Below, in pieces: positions 18,513 through 26,674 of a stretch of 64,000 nucleotides of DNA. Origin of the DNA: Skermanella stibiiresistens SB22 (GTDB taxonomy: Bacteria > Pseudomonadota > Alphaproteobacteria > Azospirillales > Azospirillaceae); contig NZ_AVFL01000007.1 of NCBI RefSeq assembly GCF_000576635.1, positions 220,169 to 284,168 on the forward strand, read 5' to 3'. A program made the translations under genes and the position numbers. Numbering within the stretch: position 1 is the first letter of the stretch; each line of letters begins with the position of its first letter. The notes under the pieces are model-generated. The model did no database searches. It had not been told where the DNA came from and was given only the letters and a program-made list of their open reading frames with translations.

Positions 18513-19700
18513 ATGACTGGTTCCATACGATGGATCGGCACCGCCCTCGCGGCGGTGCTGGCCGTTTTCCTGGCATCCTGCGCCCCGAAGGCGCCGAAGG
18601 AGCCGGAGGCTGTGCCGCCCAAGCTGACGCTCACCCCCGCCAGCTTCCCGGACCTGCCCGGCTGGCGGGACGATACCCAAGCCGACACGCTGGACGCCTT
18701 CGCCAAGTCCTGCGCCAGGCTGGTGGTCCAGCCGGCGGATCGGGCGGTCGGGGCCGCCGGCAAGGTCGCGGATTGGCAAGCTCCCTGCCGAGCGCTGGCC
18801 GCGGTGCCAAGGGGCGACCAAGCCGCCGCGAGGGCCTATTTCGAGACGTGGTTCCTGCCCTACGCCGCCGCCGACAACGACAAGCCCGAGGGGCTGTTCA
18901 CCGGCTATTACGAGGCGGAACTGCGTGGTTCGGCGCTGGTTGGCGGGCGCTATACGGTGCCGCTCTACCGCAAGCCCGATGATCTTGTGATGGTCGACCT
19001 TGGCGAGTTCCGCGATGCGCTGAAGGGCGAGCGGATCGCCGGTCGCGTCGTCGATGGCCGCCTGCGTCCCTACGAGGACCGCGCCAGGATCGAGAAGGGC
19101 GCGCTCAAGGGCCGTGACCTGGAACTGGTTTGGGTCGACGATCCGGTGGATGCCTTCTTCCTGCAGATCCAAGGATCGGGCCGGGTCGTGATGGAGGATG
19201 GCAGCGTCGTCCGCGTCGGCTACGCCGGCCAGAACGGCCATCCCTATGTGGCGATCGGACGCGAGTTGATCGCCCGGGGCGCGCTGACCCGCGAGACGGT
19301 CTCGATGCAGTCGATCCGCGACTGGCTGCGCGCCAATCCGGGCGAGGCCACGGCACTGATGGACAAGAACCCCTCCTTCGTCTTCTTCCAGACGCTGACC
19401 GGCGAGGGACCGCTGGGCGCCCAGGGTGTCGCCTTGACGCCGGGCCGCAGCTTGGCGGTGGACCGCTCCTTCGTGCCCTATGGCGTGCCGGTCTGGCTGG
19501 ACGCCCAGGACCCCCTGGACGCCGAGGCTCGCCTGCGGCGGCTGATGGTGGCCCAGGATACCGGTGGCGCCATCCGCGGCGTCGTGCGGGGCGACGTGTT
19601 CTGGGGCCATGGGCATGAGGCCGAGCTTCGCGCCGGCAAGATGAAGAGTCCCGGCCGGTATTATTTGTTGATCCCGAAGGGCGTGACTCCGGTGGGGTGA
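18513..19700 (+). CDS. mltA: Membrane-bound lytic murein transglycosylase A
   Basis: 395 residues. Seen: a lipoprotein signal peptide with lipobox LASC (Cys23), the MltA barrel domain with FTGYYEAEL and FFLQIQGSGRV, and a C-terminal 3D domain with AQDTGGAIRG, where Asp349 is the probable catalytic acid, then GDVFWGHG. MltA cleaves the peptidoglycan MurNAc-GlcNAc bond, leaving a 1,6-anhydro end, at the outer membrane inner face. It starts 86 bases after timA and is probably in the same operon. Confidence 0.94.
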   Translation: MTGSIRWIGTALAAVLAVFLASCAPKAPKEPEAVPPKLTLTPASFPDLPGWRDDTQADTLDAFAKSCARLVVQPADRAVGAAGKVADWQAPCRALAAVPRGDQAAARAYFETWFLPYAAADNDKPEGLFTGYYEAELRGSALVGGRYTVPLYRKPDDLVMVDLGEFRDALKGERIAGRVVDGRLRPYEDRARIEKGALKGRDLELVWVDDPVDAFFLQIQGSGRVVMEDGSVVRVGYAGQNGHPYVAIGRELIARGALTRETVSMQSIRDWLRANPGEATALMDKNPSFVFFQTLTGEGPLGAQGVALTPGRSLAVDRSFVPYGVPVWLDAQDPLDAEARLRRLMVAQDTGGAIRGVVRGDVFWGHGHEAELRAGKMKSPGRYYLLIPKGVTPVG

Positions 19701-19802
19701 AGCCGGTTGCCTACTGGTATGCTACAAACCAATTACACGGCACATGAAACAGATCGGCACGGAGTCGAACTCGGGCTCGAAGTGTCGGCGGGGAAGTAAA
19801 TA

Positions 19803-20582
19803 ATGAACAACGCTACCAAGGCGCCCCGCGTGGGGCTGTTCGTGACTTGTCTGGTCGACCTGTTCCGGCCGACGGTGGGGTTCGCGGCGGTCAAGCTGCT
19901 GGAGGATGCGGGCTGCTCGGTCGAGGTTCCGGCCAGCCAGACCTGCTGTGGTCAGCCCGCCTACAATTCGGGCGACCGGGCCGACACCAAGGAGATCGCC
20001 CGGAGCGTCATCGAGGCCTTCGAGGGCTTCGACTACGTGGTGGCGCCGAGCGGGTCGTGCGCCGGCATGATCAAGGAGCACTATGGCGAGCTGTTCGCCG
20101 ACGAGCCGGAATGGGCCCAGCGCGCCGCCCATCTGAAGCACCGCACCTACGAACTGGTCTCGTTCCTGGTCGATGTCCTCGGCATGGACGGCGTCGCCGC
20201 CCGCTACGACGGCACGGTGACCTATCACGACAGCTGCTCCGGCCTGCGCGAACTTGGCGTCAAGGAACAGCCGCGGACGCTGCTGCGCTCGGTCGAGGGC
20301 CTGACGGTGACGGAACTGCCGGGTGCGGAAGTGTGTTGCGGCTTCGGTGGGACGTTCTGCATCAAGTACCCGGATATCTCCAACAAGATGGTCGGCGACA
20401 AGACCGTCGACATCGGCCGGACCGGGGCGGACACCCTGCTGGCCGGCGACATGGGATGCCTGCTGAACATGGCCGGCAAGCTCAAGCGCGAGGGTTCGCC
20501 GGTCAAGGTGCGCCATGTCGCCGAGGTGCTGGCCGGCATGACCGGCGAGGCCGCGCCAATCGGCGACACCCGAACCCGCTGA
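19803..20582 (+). CDS. lutA: L-lactate utilisation iron-sulfur protein LutA
   Basis: 259 residues with two CCG (cysteine-rich) domains: SQTCCGQPA near residue 42 and AEVCCGFGG near 180, with further spaced Cys. LutABC together oxidise L-lactate to pyruvate and pass electrons to the respiratory chain. It is the first gene of lutABC. A 102-base gap separates it from mltA; that gap contains a weak TGGT-N9-ACCA palindrome at about 19716 that could be an operator, but evidence is thin. Confidence 0.92.
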   Translation: MNNATKAPRVGLFVTCLVDLFRPTVGFAAVKLLEDAGCSVEVPASQTCCGQPAYNSGDRADTKEIARSVIEAFEGFDYVVAPSGSCAGMIKEHYGELFADEPEWAQRAAHLKHRTYELVSFLVDVLGMDGVAARYDGTVTYHDSCSGLRELGVKEQPRTLLRSVEGLTVTELPGAEVCCGFGGTFCIKYPDISNKMVGDKTVDIGRTGADTLLAGDMGCLLNMAGKLKREGSPVKVRHVAEVLAGMTGEAAPIGDTRTR

Positions 20583-20656
20583 TCCGCGCTATATACTGAT
20601 CACGACACTGATCCAGCCGCTTGAAAAGCTCCGGTAAGGACCTAGGAACCTCTCAG

Positions 20657-22102
20657 ATGCAGAGCACCAGTCACGCGTTCAAGGACAATGCCCACGGCGC
20701 CCTGGCGGACGACCGCCTTCAGAAGGCGCTGGGCAAGATGAAGGTCGGCTTCCAGGACAAGCGGACGCGGGCCGTCGCCCGCCTGCCCGAATTCGACCAG
20801 TTGCGTGATCAGTCCCGCGACATCAAGAACCATGTCCTGGAGCACCTGGACCTCTATCTGGAGCGGTTCGAGGACAAGGTCATCGAGCGGGGTGGCAAGG
20901 TCCACTGGTGCCGGACCCCAGGCGAGGCGCGCGACGCGATCCTGGGGATCTGCCGCTCGGTCGACGCCAAGATCGTCACCAAGGGCAAGTCGATGATCGC
21001 GGAGGAGATCGAGATCAACGATCACCTCGAGAAGAACGGACTGGAGCCGGTCGAGACCGACCTTGGCGAGTACATCATCCAGCTTCGGAAGGAAGCGCCC
21101 AGCCACATCATCGCGCCGGCCGTCCACCTCAACAAGGAGGATGTCGCCGAGACCTTCATGAAGATCCACACGACGCTGGACCCCAAGCGGTCGCTGGAGG
21201 AGCCCAGGGCGCTGGTCAACGAGGCGCGCGAGATGCTGCGCCAGAAGTTCCTGGCCGCCGATGTCGGGATCACCGGGGCCAACTTCCTGATCGCCGAGAC
21301 TGGTTCGACCGTGATCGTCACCAACGAGGGCAACGGCGACCTGACGCAGACGCTGCCCAAGGTCCACATCGTCCTGGCCAGCCTGGAGAAGATCGTCCCA
21401 ACGCTGGAGGACGCCTCGACCATCCTCCGCGTCCTGGCGCGCTCCGCCACCGGCCAGGAGTTCTCGTCCTACACCACCTTCTCGACCGGCCCGCGCCGGC
21501 CGGAGGACCTGGACGGGCCGGAACAGTTCCATGTCGTGCTGCTCGACAACGGTCGCACCGGCATGTTGGGCACCGAGTTCCAGGAAATGCTGCGCTGCAT
21601 CCGCTGCGGCGCCTGCATGAACCACTGCCCCGTCTATGGCGCCGTGGGCGGCCACGCCTATGGCTGGGTCTATCCGGGACCGATGGGCTCCGTCCTGACG
21701 CCGAGCCTGATCGGCGTCCAGGAGGCGGGACACCTGCCCAACGCCTCGACCTTCTGCGGCAAATGCGAGAGCGTCTGCCCGATGCGGATTCCCCTGCCCA
21801 AGATGATGCGGCACTGGCGCGAGCGCGAGTACCAGAACAAGATGTCGCCGCAGGCCTTCCGCAACGGCTTGAGCGTCTGGGCTTGGTTCGCCAAGCGGCC
21901 CAAGCTCTACCGTCTGGCGTCGAAGCTGGCGATGGGCGTGCTCGGCGGCTTGGGCCGCCGCAAGGGCCGCTTCCGGTCGCTGCCGCTGGCGGGTGGCTGG
22001 ACCGGAGGGCGCGACATGCCGGCGCCCGAGGGCAAGACTTTCCACCAACTCTGGGCCGAACGCCAGGCCAATTCATCCTCCCCCGGGAAGAAGGCGGCCT
22101 GA
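20657..22102 (+). CDS. lutB: L-lactate utilisation iron-sulfur protein LutB
   Basis: 481 residues from the ATG at 20657; a TTG at 20621 in frame is less likely. Seen: an N-terminal LUD-type domain, then two 4Fe-4S clusters, CIRCGACMNHCP near 313-324 and CGKCESVCP near 367-375, and a basic C-terminal tail. Family knowledge: LutB/LldF is the ferredoxin-like subunit of the LutABC lactate dehydrogenase. It overlaps nothing but sits four bases before lutC. Confidence 0.93.
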   Translation: MQSTSHAFKDNAHGALADDRLQKALGKMKVGFQDKRTRAVARLPEFDQLRDQSRDIKNHVLEHLDLYLERFEDKVIERGGKVHWCRTPGEARDAILGICRSVDAKIVTKGKSMIAEEIEINDHLEKNGLEPVETDLGEYIIQLRKEAPSHIIAPAVHLNKEDVAETFMKIHTTLDPKRSLEEPRALVNEAREMLRQKFLAADVGITGANFLIAETGSTVIVTNEGNGDLTQTLPKVHIVLASLEKIVPTLEDASTILRVLARSATGQEFSSYTTFSTGPRRPEDLDGPEQFHVVLLDNGRTGMLGTEFQEMLRCIRCGACMNHCPVYGAVGGHAYGWVYPGPMGSVLTPSLIGVQEAGHLPNASTFCGKCESVCPMRIPLPKMMRHWREREYQNKMSPQAFRNGLSVWAWFAKRPKLYRLASKLAMGVLGGLGRRKGRFRSLPLAGGWTGGRDMPAPEGKTFHQLWAERQANSSSPGKKAA

Positions 22103-22105
22103 ACC

Positions 22106-22786
22106 ATGTCGGAAGCCCGTACACAGATCCTCAGCGGAATCCGGCGTTCGTTGAAGCGCGATGGCGCCAGCCCCGAGATGACCGCCGTCGTGGACGACCG
22201 CCTGCGGGGTCACCAGCGCAATCTGGTGCCCCAGCGCTCTGCCCTGTCCGCCTCGGACAAGGTGGACCTGTTCGTCTCCATGGTGACCGAGGTCGCCGGC
22301 ACGGTGGACCGGCTGCCGAACCTGTCACGGGTGCCGCACGCCGTCGCCGACTATCTGGCCAGCCAGAACCTGCCGGCGGAGGTCAAGGTGGCGCCCGATC
22401 CCCGGCTGGAAGCCGTACCGTGGGATAAGCGCCCAACCCTGACCGTCACGCGCGGCCGCGCCGAGGACCGCGACCTGACCAGCGTGACGGCCGCCTTCGC
22501 CGGCATCGCCGAGACCGGCACCCTGATGATGCTGTCGGGTCCCGAGCATCCAACCACGCTCAACATGATGCCCGACACCCATATCGTCGTGCTGCGCGCC
22601 GACCAGATCGTCGGGAGCTATGAGGATGGCTGGGACGCGGTGCGTGGCCGGAACAAGGACATGCCGCGCACGGTCAACTTCATCACGGGGCCGTCCCGCA
22701 CGGGCGATATCGAGCAGACGCTCCAGCTCGGCGCCCACGGTCCCCGCCGTCTCCACATCCTGCTGATCGACGGCGCCGGCGTCTGA
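22106..22786 (+). CDS. lutC: L-lactate utilisation protein LutC (LUD domain)
   Basis: 226 residues. Seen: a LUD domain with GIAETGTLMMLSGPEHP and the closing TGPSRTGDIEQTLQLGAHGPR, the usual C-terminal signature of LutC/LldG. It is the third subunit of the lactate oxidising complex and is transcribed with lutA and lutB. A lactate permease or LutR regulator is not in the window. Confidence 0.93.
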   Translation: MSEARTQILSGIRRSLKRDGASPEMTAVVDDRLRGHQRNLVPQRSALSASDKVDLFVSMVTEVAGTVDRLPNLSRVPHAVADYLASQNLPAEVKVAPDPRLEAVPWDKRPTLTVTRGRAEDRDLTSVTAAFAGIAETGTLMMLSGPEHPTTLNMMPDTHIVVLRADQIVGSYEDGWDAVRGRNKDMPRTVNFITGPSRTGDIEQTLQLGAHGPRRLHILLIDGAGV

Positions 22787-22817
22787 GGACGCTGGCGGCG
22801 GGTGACCCGGAGTTTCC

Positions 22818-23402
22818 ATGACCAGGATAGCACCCCGTCGCCGCCGGCCGGTCACATCCGACGAACATACCCTGTGGCGTCTCGCGATGCGCCAGACCGA
22901 CCCTCTGCCCGGCCGCGAGATCGCGGAACCGGCTTTGCCGCCAATGACAATGGCCGACGCGCTGCCGCTGGACAGCCAAGGCATCATGCCGCTGGATGGT
23001 GACCGGCTCGACTTCAAGCCCCAAGCGGTCACCGGCCACCGATCCCGCCTGCCCTCCCTCGATCCCACGGCGTCACCGGGATTGGACCGCAGGACGGACG
23101 ACCGCCTGCGCCGTGGCCGGCTTGGCATCCAGGGCCGGATCGACCTGCACGGCATGACCCAGTCGCAGGCCCACGCGGCGCTCAACTCCTTCATCCTGCG
23201 TGGTTGGCACGAGCAGCGCCGGATGGTGCTGGTGATCACCGGCAAGGGTTCGGGCGGCCAGGGTGCGGGCATCCTGCGCCAAGTGGTGCCGCGCTGGCTC
23301 AACGAGTCGCCGCTCCGTCCCCTCGTGCTCGCCATCCAGCGCGCCCAGCCCAAGGACGGCGGCGATGGCGCGCTCTATGTCCTGTTGAAAAAACGGCGTT
23401 GA
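22818..23402 (+). CDS. smrA: Smr/MutS2-type endonuclease domain protein
   Basis: 194 residues. Seen: a disordered basic N-terminus, then a Smr domain with DLHGM near residue 110 and the conserved ITGKGSGG followed by VPRWLNE. Family knowledge: the Smr domain is a nicking nuclease or RNA-binding domain; single-domain members lack the MutS2 ATPase. In many alphaproteobacteria smr directly follows mltA; here lutABC separates them. The next gene starts three bases after its stop. Confidence 0.88.
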   Translation: MTRIAPRRRRPVTSDEHTLWRLAMRQTDPLPGREIAEPALPPMTMADALPLDSQGIMPLDGDRLDFKPQAVTGHRSRLPSLDPTASPGLDRRTDDRLRRGRLGIQGRIDLHGMTQSQAHAALNSFILRGWHEQRRMVLVITGKGSGGQGAGILRQVVPRWLNESPLRPLVLAIQRAQPKDGGDGALYVLLKKRR

Positions 23403-23405
23403 TCC

Positions 23406-23756
23406 TTGACTCCCTTTGGTGCCCATATCCGTGAGCTGCGGGCGAAGCGCGGCGTCACCCTGAAGCAGATGGCCGACGAACTCGAGGTGTCCTCGGCCTA
23501 CCTATCGGCGCTGGAACACGGCAAGCGGGGCCAGCCCTCGATCATGCTGGTCCGGCAGATCTGCGCCTATTTCCAGATCTTCTGGGACGAGGCGGAAGCC
23601 CTGGAGCGCTTGGCCGAGATGAGCCATCCGCGCATCGTGGTCGACACCTCCGGCCTCACGCCCAAGGCGACGCTGGTGGCGAACCTGCTGGCCGACCGCA
23701 TCCGGTCGCTCGACGAGCCGACCATCGATCGGTTGCTCGATGTCCTCAACCGGTGA
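23406..23756 (+). CDS. XRE-family HTH transcriptional regulator
   Basis: 116 residues starting with TTG at 23406, right behind smr. Seen: a Cro/C1-type helix-turn-helix at about 17-45 (VTLKQMADELEVSSAYLSAL), then a short conserved C-terminal half with no sensor domain. This gene commonly sits in the smr neighbourhood of alphaproteobacteria. Target unknown; it may control the upstream envelope genes or its own operon. Confidence 0.85.
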   Translation: MTPFGAHIRELRAKRGVTLKQMADELEVSSAYLSALEHGKRGQPSIMLVRQICAYFQIFWDEAEALERLAEMSHPRIVVDTSGLTPKATLVANLLADRIRSLDEPTIDRLLDVLNR

Positions 23757-23850
23757 GTTTTTCGTCCGGCTCCGGAAGCGTCATACCGGGGTGTTTGGCA
23801 CCCATGGCATCATCGCCGTGTTTCAGGATCTTGGAATGAGGGAGGCGACG

Positions 23851-24270
23851 ATGGTCCGTTCGGTGGTGCTGTTGGCGCTGGGATCCGCCGTTTTGGCGGG
23901 ATGCGCGAACCCACGCAGCGAGGCGGCGGCCCAGGCGAACACCGCGCTGGTCGGGATGCCGAAGGAGCTGCTGTATTCCTGTGCCGGGGTTCCCGACAAC
24001 AGCCAGCAAGTCGGCGACGTCGAGCGCCTGACCTATGTCCGGGGTATGACGGTCACCCATGTCGAGAACGACGATGATGACTTCGTCATCGGTGGCCGGC
24101 GGTTCTTCCGCCCGCGGACAACCGTTCACCGCCAGGACTTTCAGTGCGAGGCGACCTTCACCGTCCGGGATGGTGTGGTCGAAAGCCTGGACTACAACCA
24201 GGGTCGCGATTTGGAGTCCTGCGGCACCATCGTGCAGACCTGCATGGCCGTGATCCCCGCACCGCGCTGA
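23851..24270 (+). CDS. Small lipoprotein of unknown function
   Basis: 139 residues from the ATG at 23851, preceded by GGGAGG; longer in-frame starts overlap the HTH gene. Seen: a lipoprotein signal with lipobox LAGC (Cys18), then a compact domain with four more Cys (CAGVPDNS, CEATFTV, SCGTIVQTC), which could form two disulfides. Residues such as GMPKELLYSCAGVP recall small SmpA/OmlA-like outer-membrane lipoproteins. I do not recognise a function. Confidence 0.75.
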   Translation: MVRSVVLLALGSAVLAGCANPRSEAAAQANTALVGMPKELLYSCAGVPDNSQQVGDVERLTYVRGMTVTHVENDDDDFVIGGRRFFRPRTTVHRQDFQCEATFTVRDGVVESLDYNQGRDLESCGTIVQTCMAVIPAPR

Positions 24271-24284
24271 GGGACACGAACAAC

Positions 24285-24325
24285 AAAAAAGGGCGCCGCT
24301 CCCGAGGGAGTGCGGCGCCCTTCCT
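24285..24325. terminator. Bidirectional intrinsic terminator
   Basis: An 11-base perfect stem, AAGGGCGCCGC at 24289 paired with 24312-24322, flanked by an A-run on the left and T-rich bases on the right. It separates the convergent lipoprotein and quinone oxidoreductase genes. Confidence 0.85.
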
Positions 24326-24341
24326 TGTTTCACGTGAAACG
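24326..24341. other. parS centromere site, 15/16 match
   Basis: TGTTTCACGTGAAACG, one mismatch (last base) from the consensus parS palindrome bound by ParB. It lies between the terminator and the qor stop codon, about 9 kb from parAB. Confidence 0.9.
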
Positions 24342-25316
24342 TCAGGGAAGCAGGACGGTCGATCCCGTGGTGGCTCGGGCATGCAGAGCCCGATGGGCAT
24401 CGGCGGCGTCCTTCAACGCGAAGATCTGCCGCACATCGATCTTGACGTCGCCGCTGTGGACGACATCGAACAGATCGGCGGCGCTTGTCATCAGGTCATC
24501 ACGCTTCGCCGTATAGACGAACAGTGTCGGACGGGTGACGTAGATCGAACCCTTTGCGGCCAGGATGCCAAGATCGACCGGCGGGACCGATCCGGATGAC
24601 TGCCCGAACAATACCATCAGCCCACGTGGCCTCAGGCAATCCAGGCTGTTCATGAAGGTGTCTTTCCCAACCGAATCATAGACGACGGGAACGCCGGCGC
24701 CGTCGGTGATCTCCTTGACCCGCTCGACGAAGTTCTCGCGGGTATAGACGATGGGATGGGTGCAGCCGTGCTCCCGCGCCAGCTCAGCCTTCTCATCCGA
24801 TCCGACGGTGCCGATCACGGTGGCGCCGAGCTTCCGCGCCCATTGGCACAGGATCAGGCCGACACCGCCGGCGGCGGCGTGGATCAGGATCGTCTCGCCC
24901 GGCTGGACGGGATGGCACGACCGCAGCAGGAACTGGGCGGTCATGCCCTGCAGCATCATGGCGGCGGCCTGCTTGTCGTCGATCCAACTTGGCAGCGGAA
25001 CCAAGCGGTCGGCCGGCATCAGCCGGACCTCGGCATAGGCGCCGACCGGACCACCGGCATAAGCGACCCGGTCACCGATCTGCAGGCTGACACCCGGTCC
25101 GACGGCTTCGACCACGCCCGCCCCTTCCAGACCCGGAATGGCCGGCATGCTGGGAAGCGGATACAGGCCGGTGCGGTGATAGGTGTCGATGAAGTTGAGA
25201 CCGATCGCCGTCTGCCGGAGCCTGACCTGACCCGGTCCCGGATCACCGACCTCGATCTCCTCCCAGGTCAGGACCTCCGGTCCGCCGGGCTGATGAAAGC
25301 GAATGGCGTGAACCAT
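24342..25316 (-). CDS. qorA: NADPH:quinone oxidoreductase (zinc-free MDR family)
   Basis: 324 residues, usual length. Seen: the QOR signature PSMPAIPGLEGAGVVEAVG near 56-74, the nucleotide motif AAAGGVGL near 148-155, and no zinc-binding Cys/His set. Family knowledge: reduces quinones with one electron from NADPH. It faces the dienelactone hydrolase gene on the same strand with a 70-base gap. Confidence 0.9.
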   Translation of the reverse strand: MVHAIRFHQPGGPEVLTWEEIEVGDPGPGQVRLRQTAIGLNFIDTYHRTGLYPLPSMPAIPGLEGAGVVEAVGPGVSLQIGDRVAYAGGPVGAYAEVRLMPADRLVPLPSWIDDKQAAAMMLQGMTAQFLLRSCHPVQPGETILIHAAAGGVGLILCQWARKLGATVIGTVGSDEKAELAREHGCTHPIVYTRENFVERVKEITDGAGVPVVYDSVGKDTFMNSLDCLRPRGLMVLFGQSSGSVPPVDLGILAAKGSIYVTRPTLFVYTAKRDDLMTSAADLFDVVHSGDVKIDVRQIFALKDAADAHRALHARATTGSTVLLP

Positions 25317-25386
25317 GGATTCCCGTCTCCTCGAATTTCGGTTTTTATCGTTGTCGCTTAACTCTTGGGCCCGTAGGGCGGTCCCG

Positions 25387-26085
25387 TCAGGCGGTGAGGT
25401 GTTCCTTCAGGAAGTCCGCCGTCCGCTGATTCGCCAGATCGGCCGACGCCTTGTCGAAGTGGGCGCCGCCGACGCGGGCGAAAGCGTGGTCGCAACCAGG
25501 ATAGGTATGGGCCGTAACCCGCGTCACCTTGGAGAAGGCTTCCAGGATCTGCTGCTGGGCCAGCGGCGGGACAAACTGGTCCTTCTCGGCGATGTGCGCC
25601 AGATAAGGCCGCGTGATGGCGCTCGCCTCGTCCAGGTTCTTCTCGATACCGACGCCGTAATAGGACACCGAGCAATCGGCGTTGGAGCGGGTCGCCATCA
25701 GGTAGGCGAGCTTGCCGCCCAGGCAGAATCCCATCGTTCCGACCATGCCGGTGCAGCCCTCGGTGTCGCGCAGCACACCCAACCCCGCGATCAGGTCGTC
25801 GACGCCCTTGACCTCGCTGAAGCCCTTGTACAGCTCGAACGCCTTGGCCCATTCGGCATCGGTCTTGTCGGTGATCTGTATGCCGGGCTCTTGGCGCCAG
25901 AACAAGTCGGGGCATAGGGCGAAGTAGCCCTGCGCGGCCAAGTCGTCGCAGATCTCGCGCATGACTTGATTGACGCCGAAGATCTCCTGGATCACGACGA
26001 CGCCCGGGCCCGTCCCCGAGGCGGGTTTCGCCAGATATCCGGTGAAGGTCCCGCCGTCGGCCGCGTTGATGGTAACGTCGGTCAT
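25387..26085 (-). CDS. Dienelactone hydrolase family protein
   Basis: 232 residues, alpha/beta hydrolase. Seen: the Cys nucleophile Cys121 in GFCLGG, acid Asp near 168 in AEKDQFVP, and His near 200 in GCDHAF, the three members of the DLH triad. Family knowledge: hydrolyses dienelactone in chlorocatechol breakdown, but many homologues serve other roles. No aromatic-degradation genes surround it, so its substrate is open. Confidence 0.88.
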   Translation of the reverse strand: MTDVTINAADGGTFTGYLAKPASGTGPGVVVIQEIFGVNQVMREICDDLAAQGYFALCPDLFWRQEPGIQITDKTDAEWAKAFELYKGFSEVKGVDDLIAGLGVLRDTEGCTGMVGTMGFCLGGKLAYLMATRSNADCSVSYYGVGIEKNLDEASAITRPYLAHIAEKDQFVPPLAQQQILEAFSKVTRVTAHTYPGCDHAFARVGGAHFDKASADLANQRTADFLKEHLTA

Positions 26086-26205
26086 TTCGCCCCTCTCATA
26101 TTTGATTAGATGTCTCTCGGCTCGGCGCCGATGTTCGGACCGTCCAGGCGGAGAACGATATAGACGCGATGGCGCCTTGTCACGGGGCCGAATCGGGACG
26201 TGGTT

Positions 26206-26670
26206 TCAGGGGGTTGGAACCAGGACCAGCCGCCGTTCCAGATCGAGCAGCCAGTCCTTGGTGGTTAGGCCACCAAACCCTGAATAGCCCCCCTTCCCCG
26301 TTCCCGCGACCACCCGATGGCACGGGATGACGATCGGAAGGGGATTTCGACCACAGGCCCCGCCCACCGCGCGCGGTGCCGAATCAACCTGACGGGCGAG
26401 GTCGCCATAGGTGGCGGTCCGACCGCAAGGGATCTCCAGCATAGCCGCCCAAACCCGTTTCTGGAACGGCGTGCCTGCCGGCGACATCGGCAGGTCGAAG
26501 GTGGCGCGTTGACCGTCGAAATACTGCCGAAGCTGGCGCGCCGCCTCGTCCAGCACCGCGTCATTGTCCGACGCCGCCCCGGCGGTTCGCCAATCCAGCG
26601 CGGTCAGGACACCCGCCGTGCTGGTCAATGTCAGGGGGCCAAGCGGACTCTCCACAGTCAATCGTGCCAT
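26206..26670 (-). CDS. ogt: Methylated-DNA--[protein]-cysteine S-methyltransferase
   Basis: 154 residues. Seen: active Cys117 in PCHRV, preceded by GRNPLPIV and followed by GKGGYSGFGG; the Arg finger of the helix-turn-helix lies in the PRAVG region near 99-104. It repairs O6-methylguanine by irreversible transfer to Cys117. It is a stand-alone Ogt without the Ada regulatory domain. The DUF255 gene ends four bases downstream of its start codon region, so the two are probably one operon. Confidence 0.93.
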   Translation of the reverse strand: MARLTVESPLGPLTLTSTAGVLTALDWRTAGAASDNDAVLDEAARQLRQYFDGQRATFDLPMSPAGTPFQKRVWAAMLEIPCGRTATYGDLARQVDSAPRAVGGACGRNPLPIVIPCHRVVAGTGKGGYSGFGGLTTKDWLLDLERRLVLVPTP

Positions 26671-26674
26671 GGCA

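Noticed and set aside
19701..19802. Possible LutR/LldR operator before lutA
   Set aside because: Only four-base arms (TGGT/ACCA); too weak to list.
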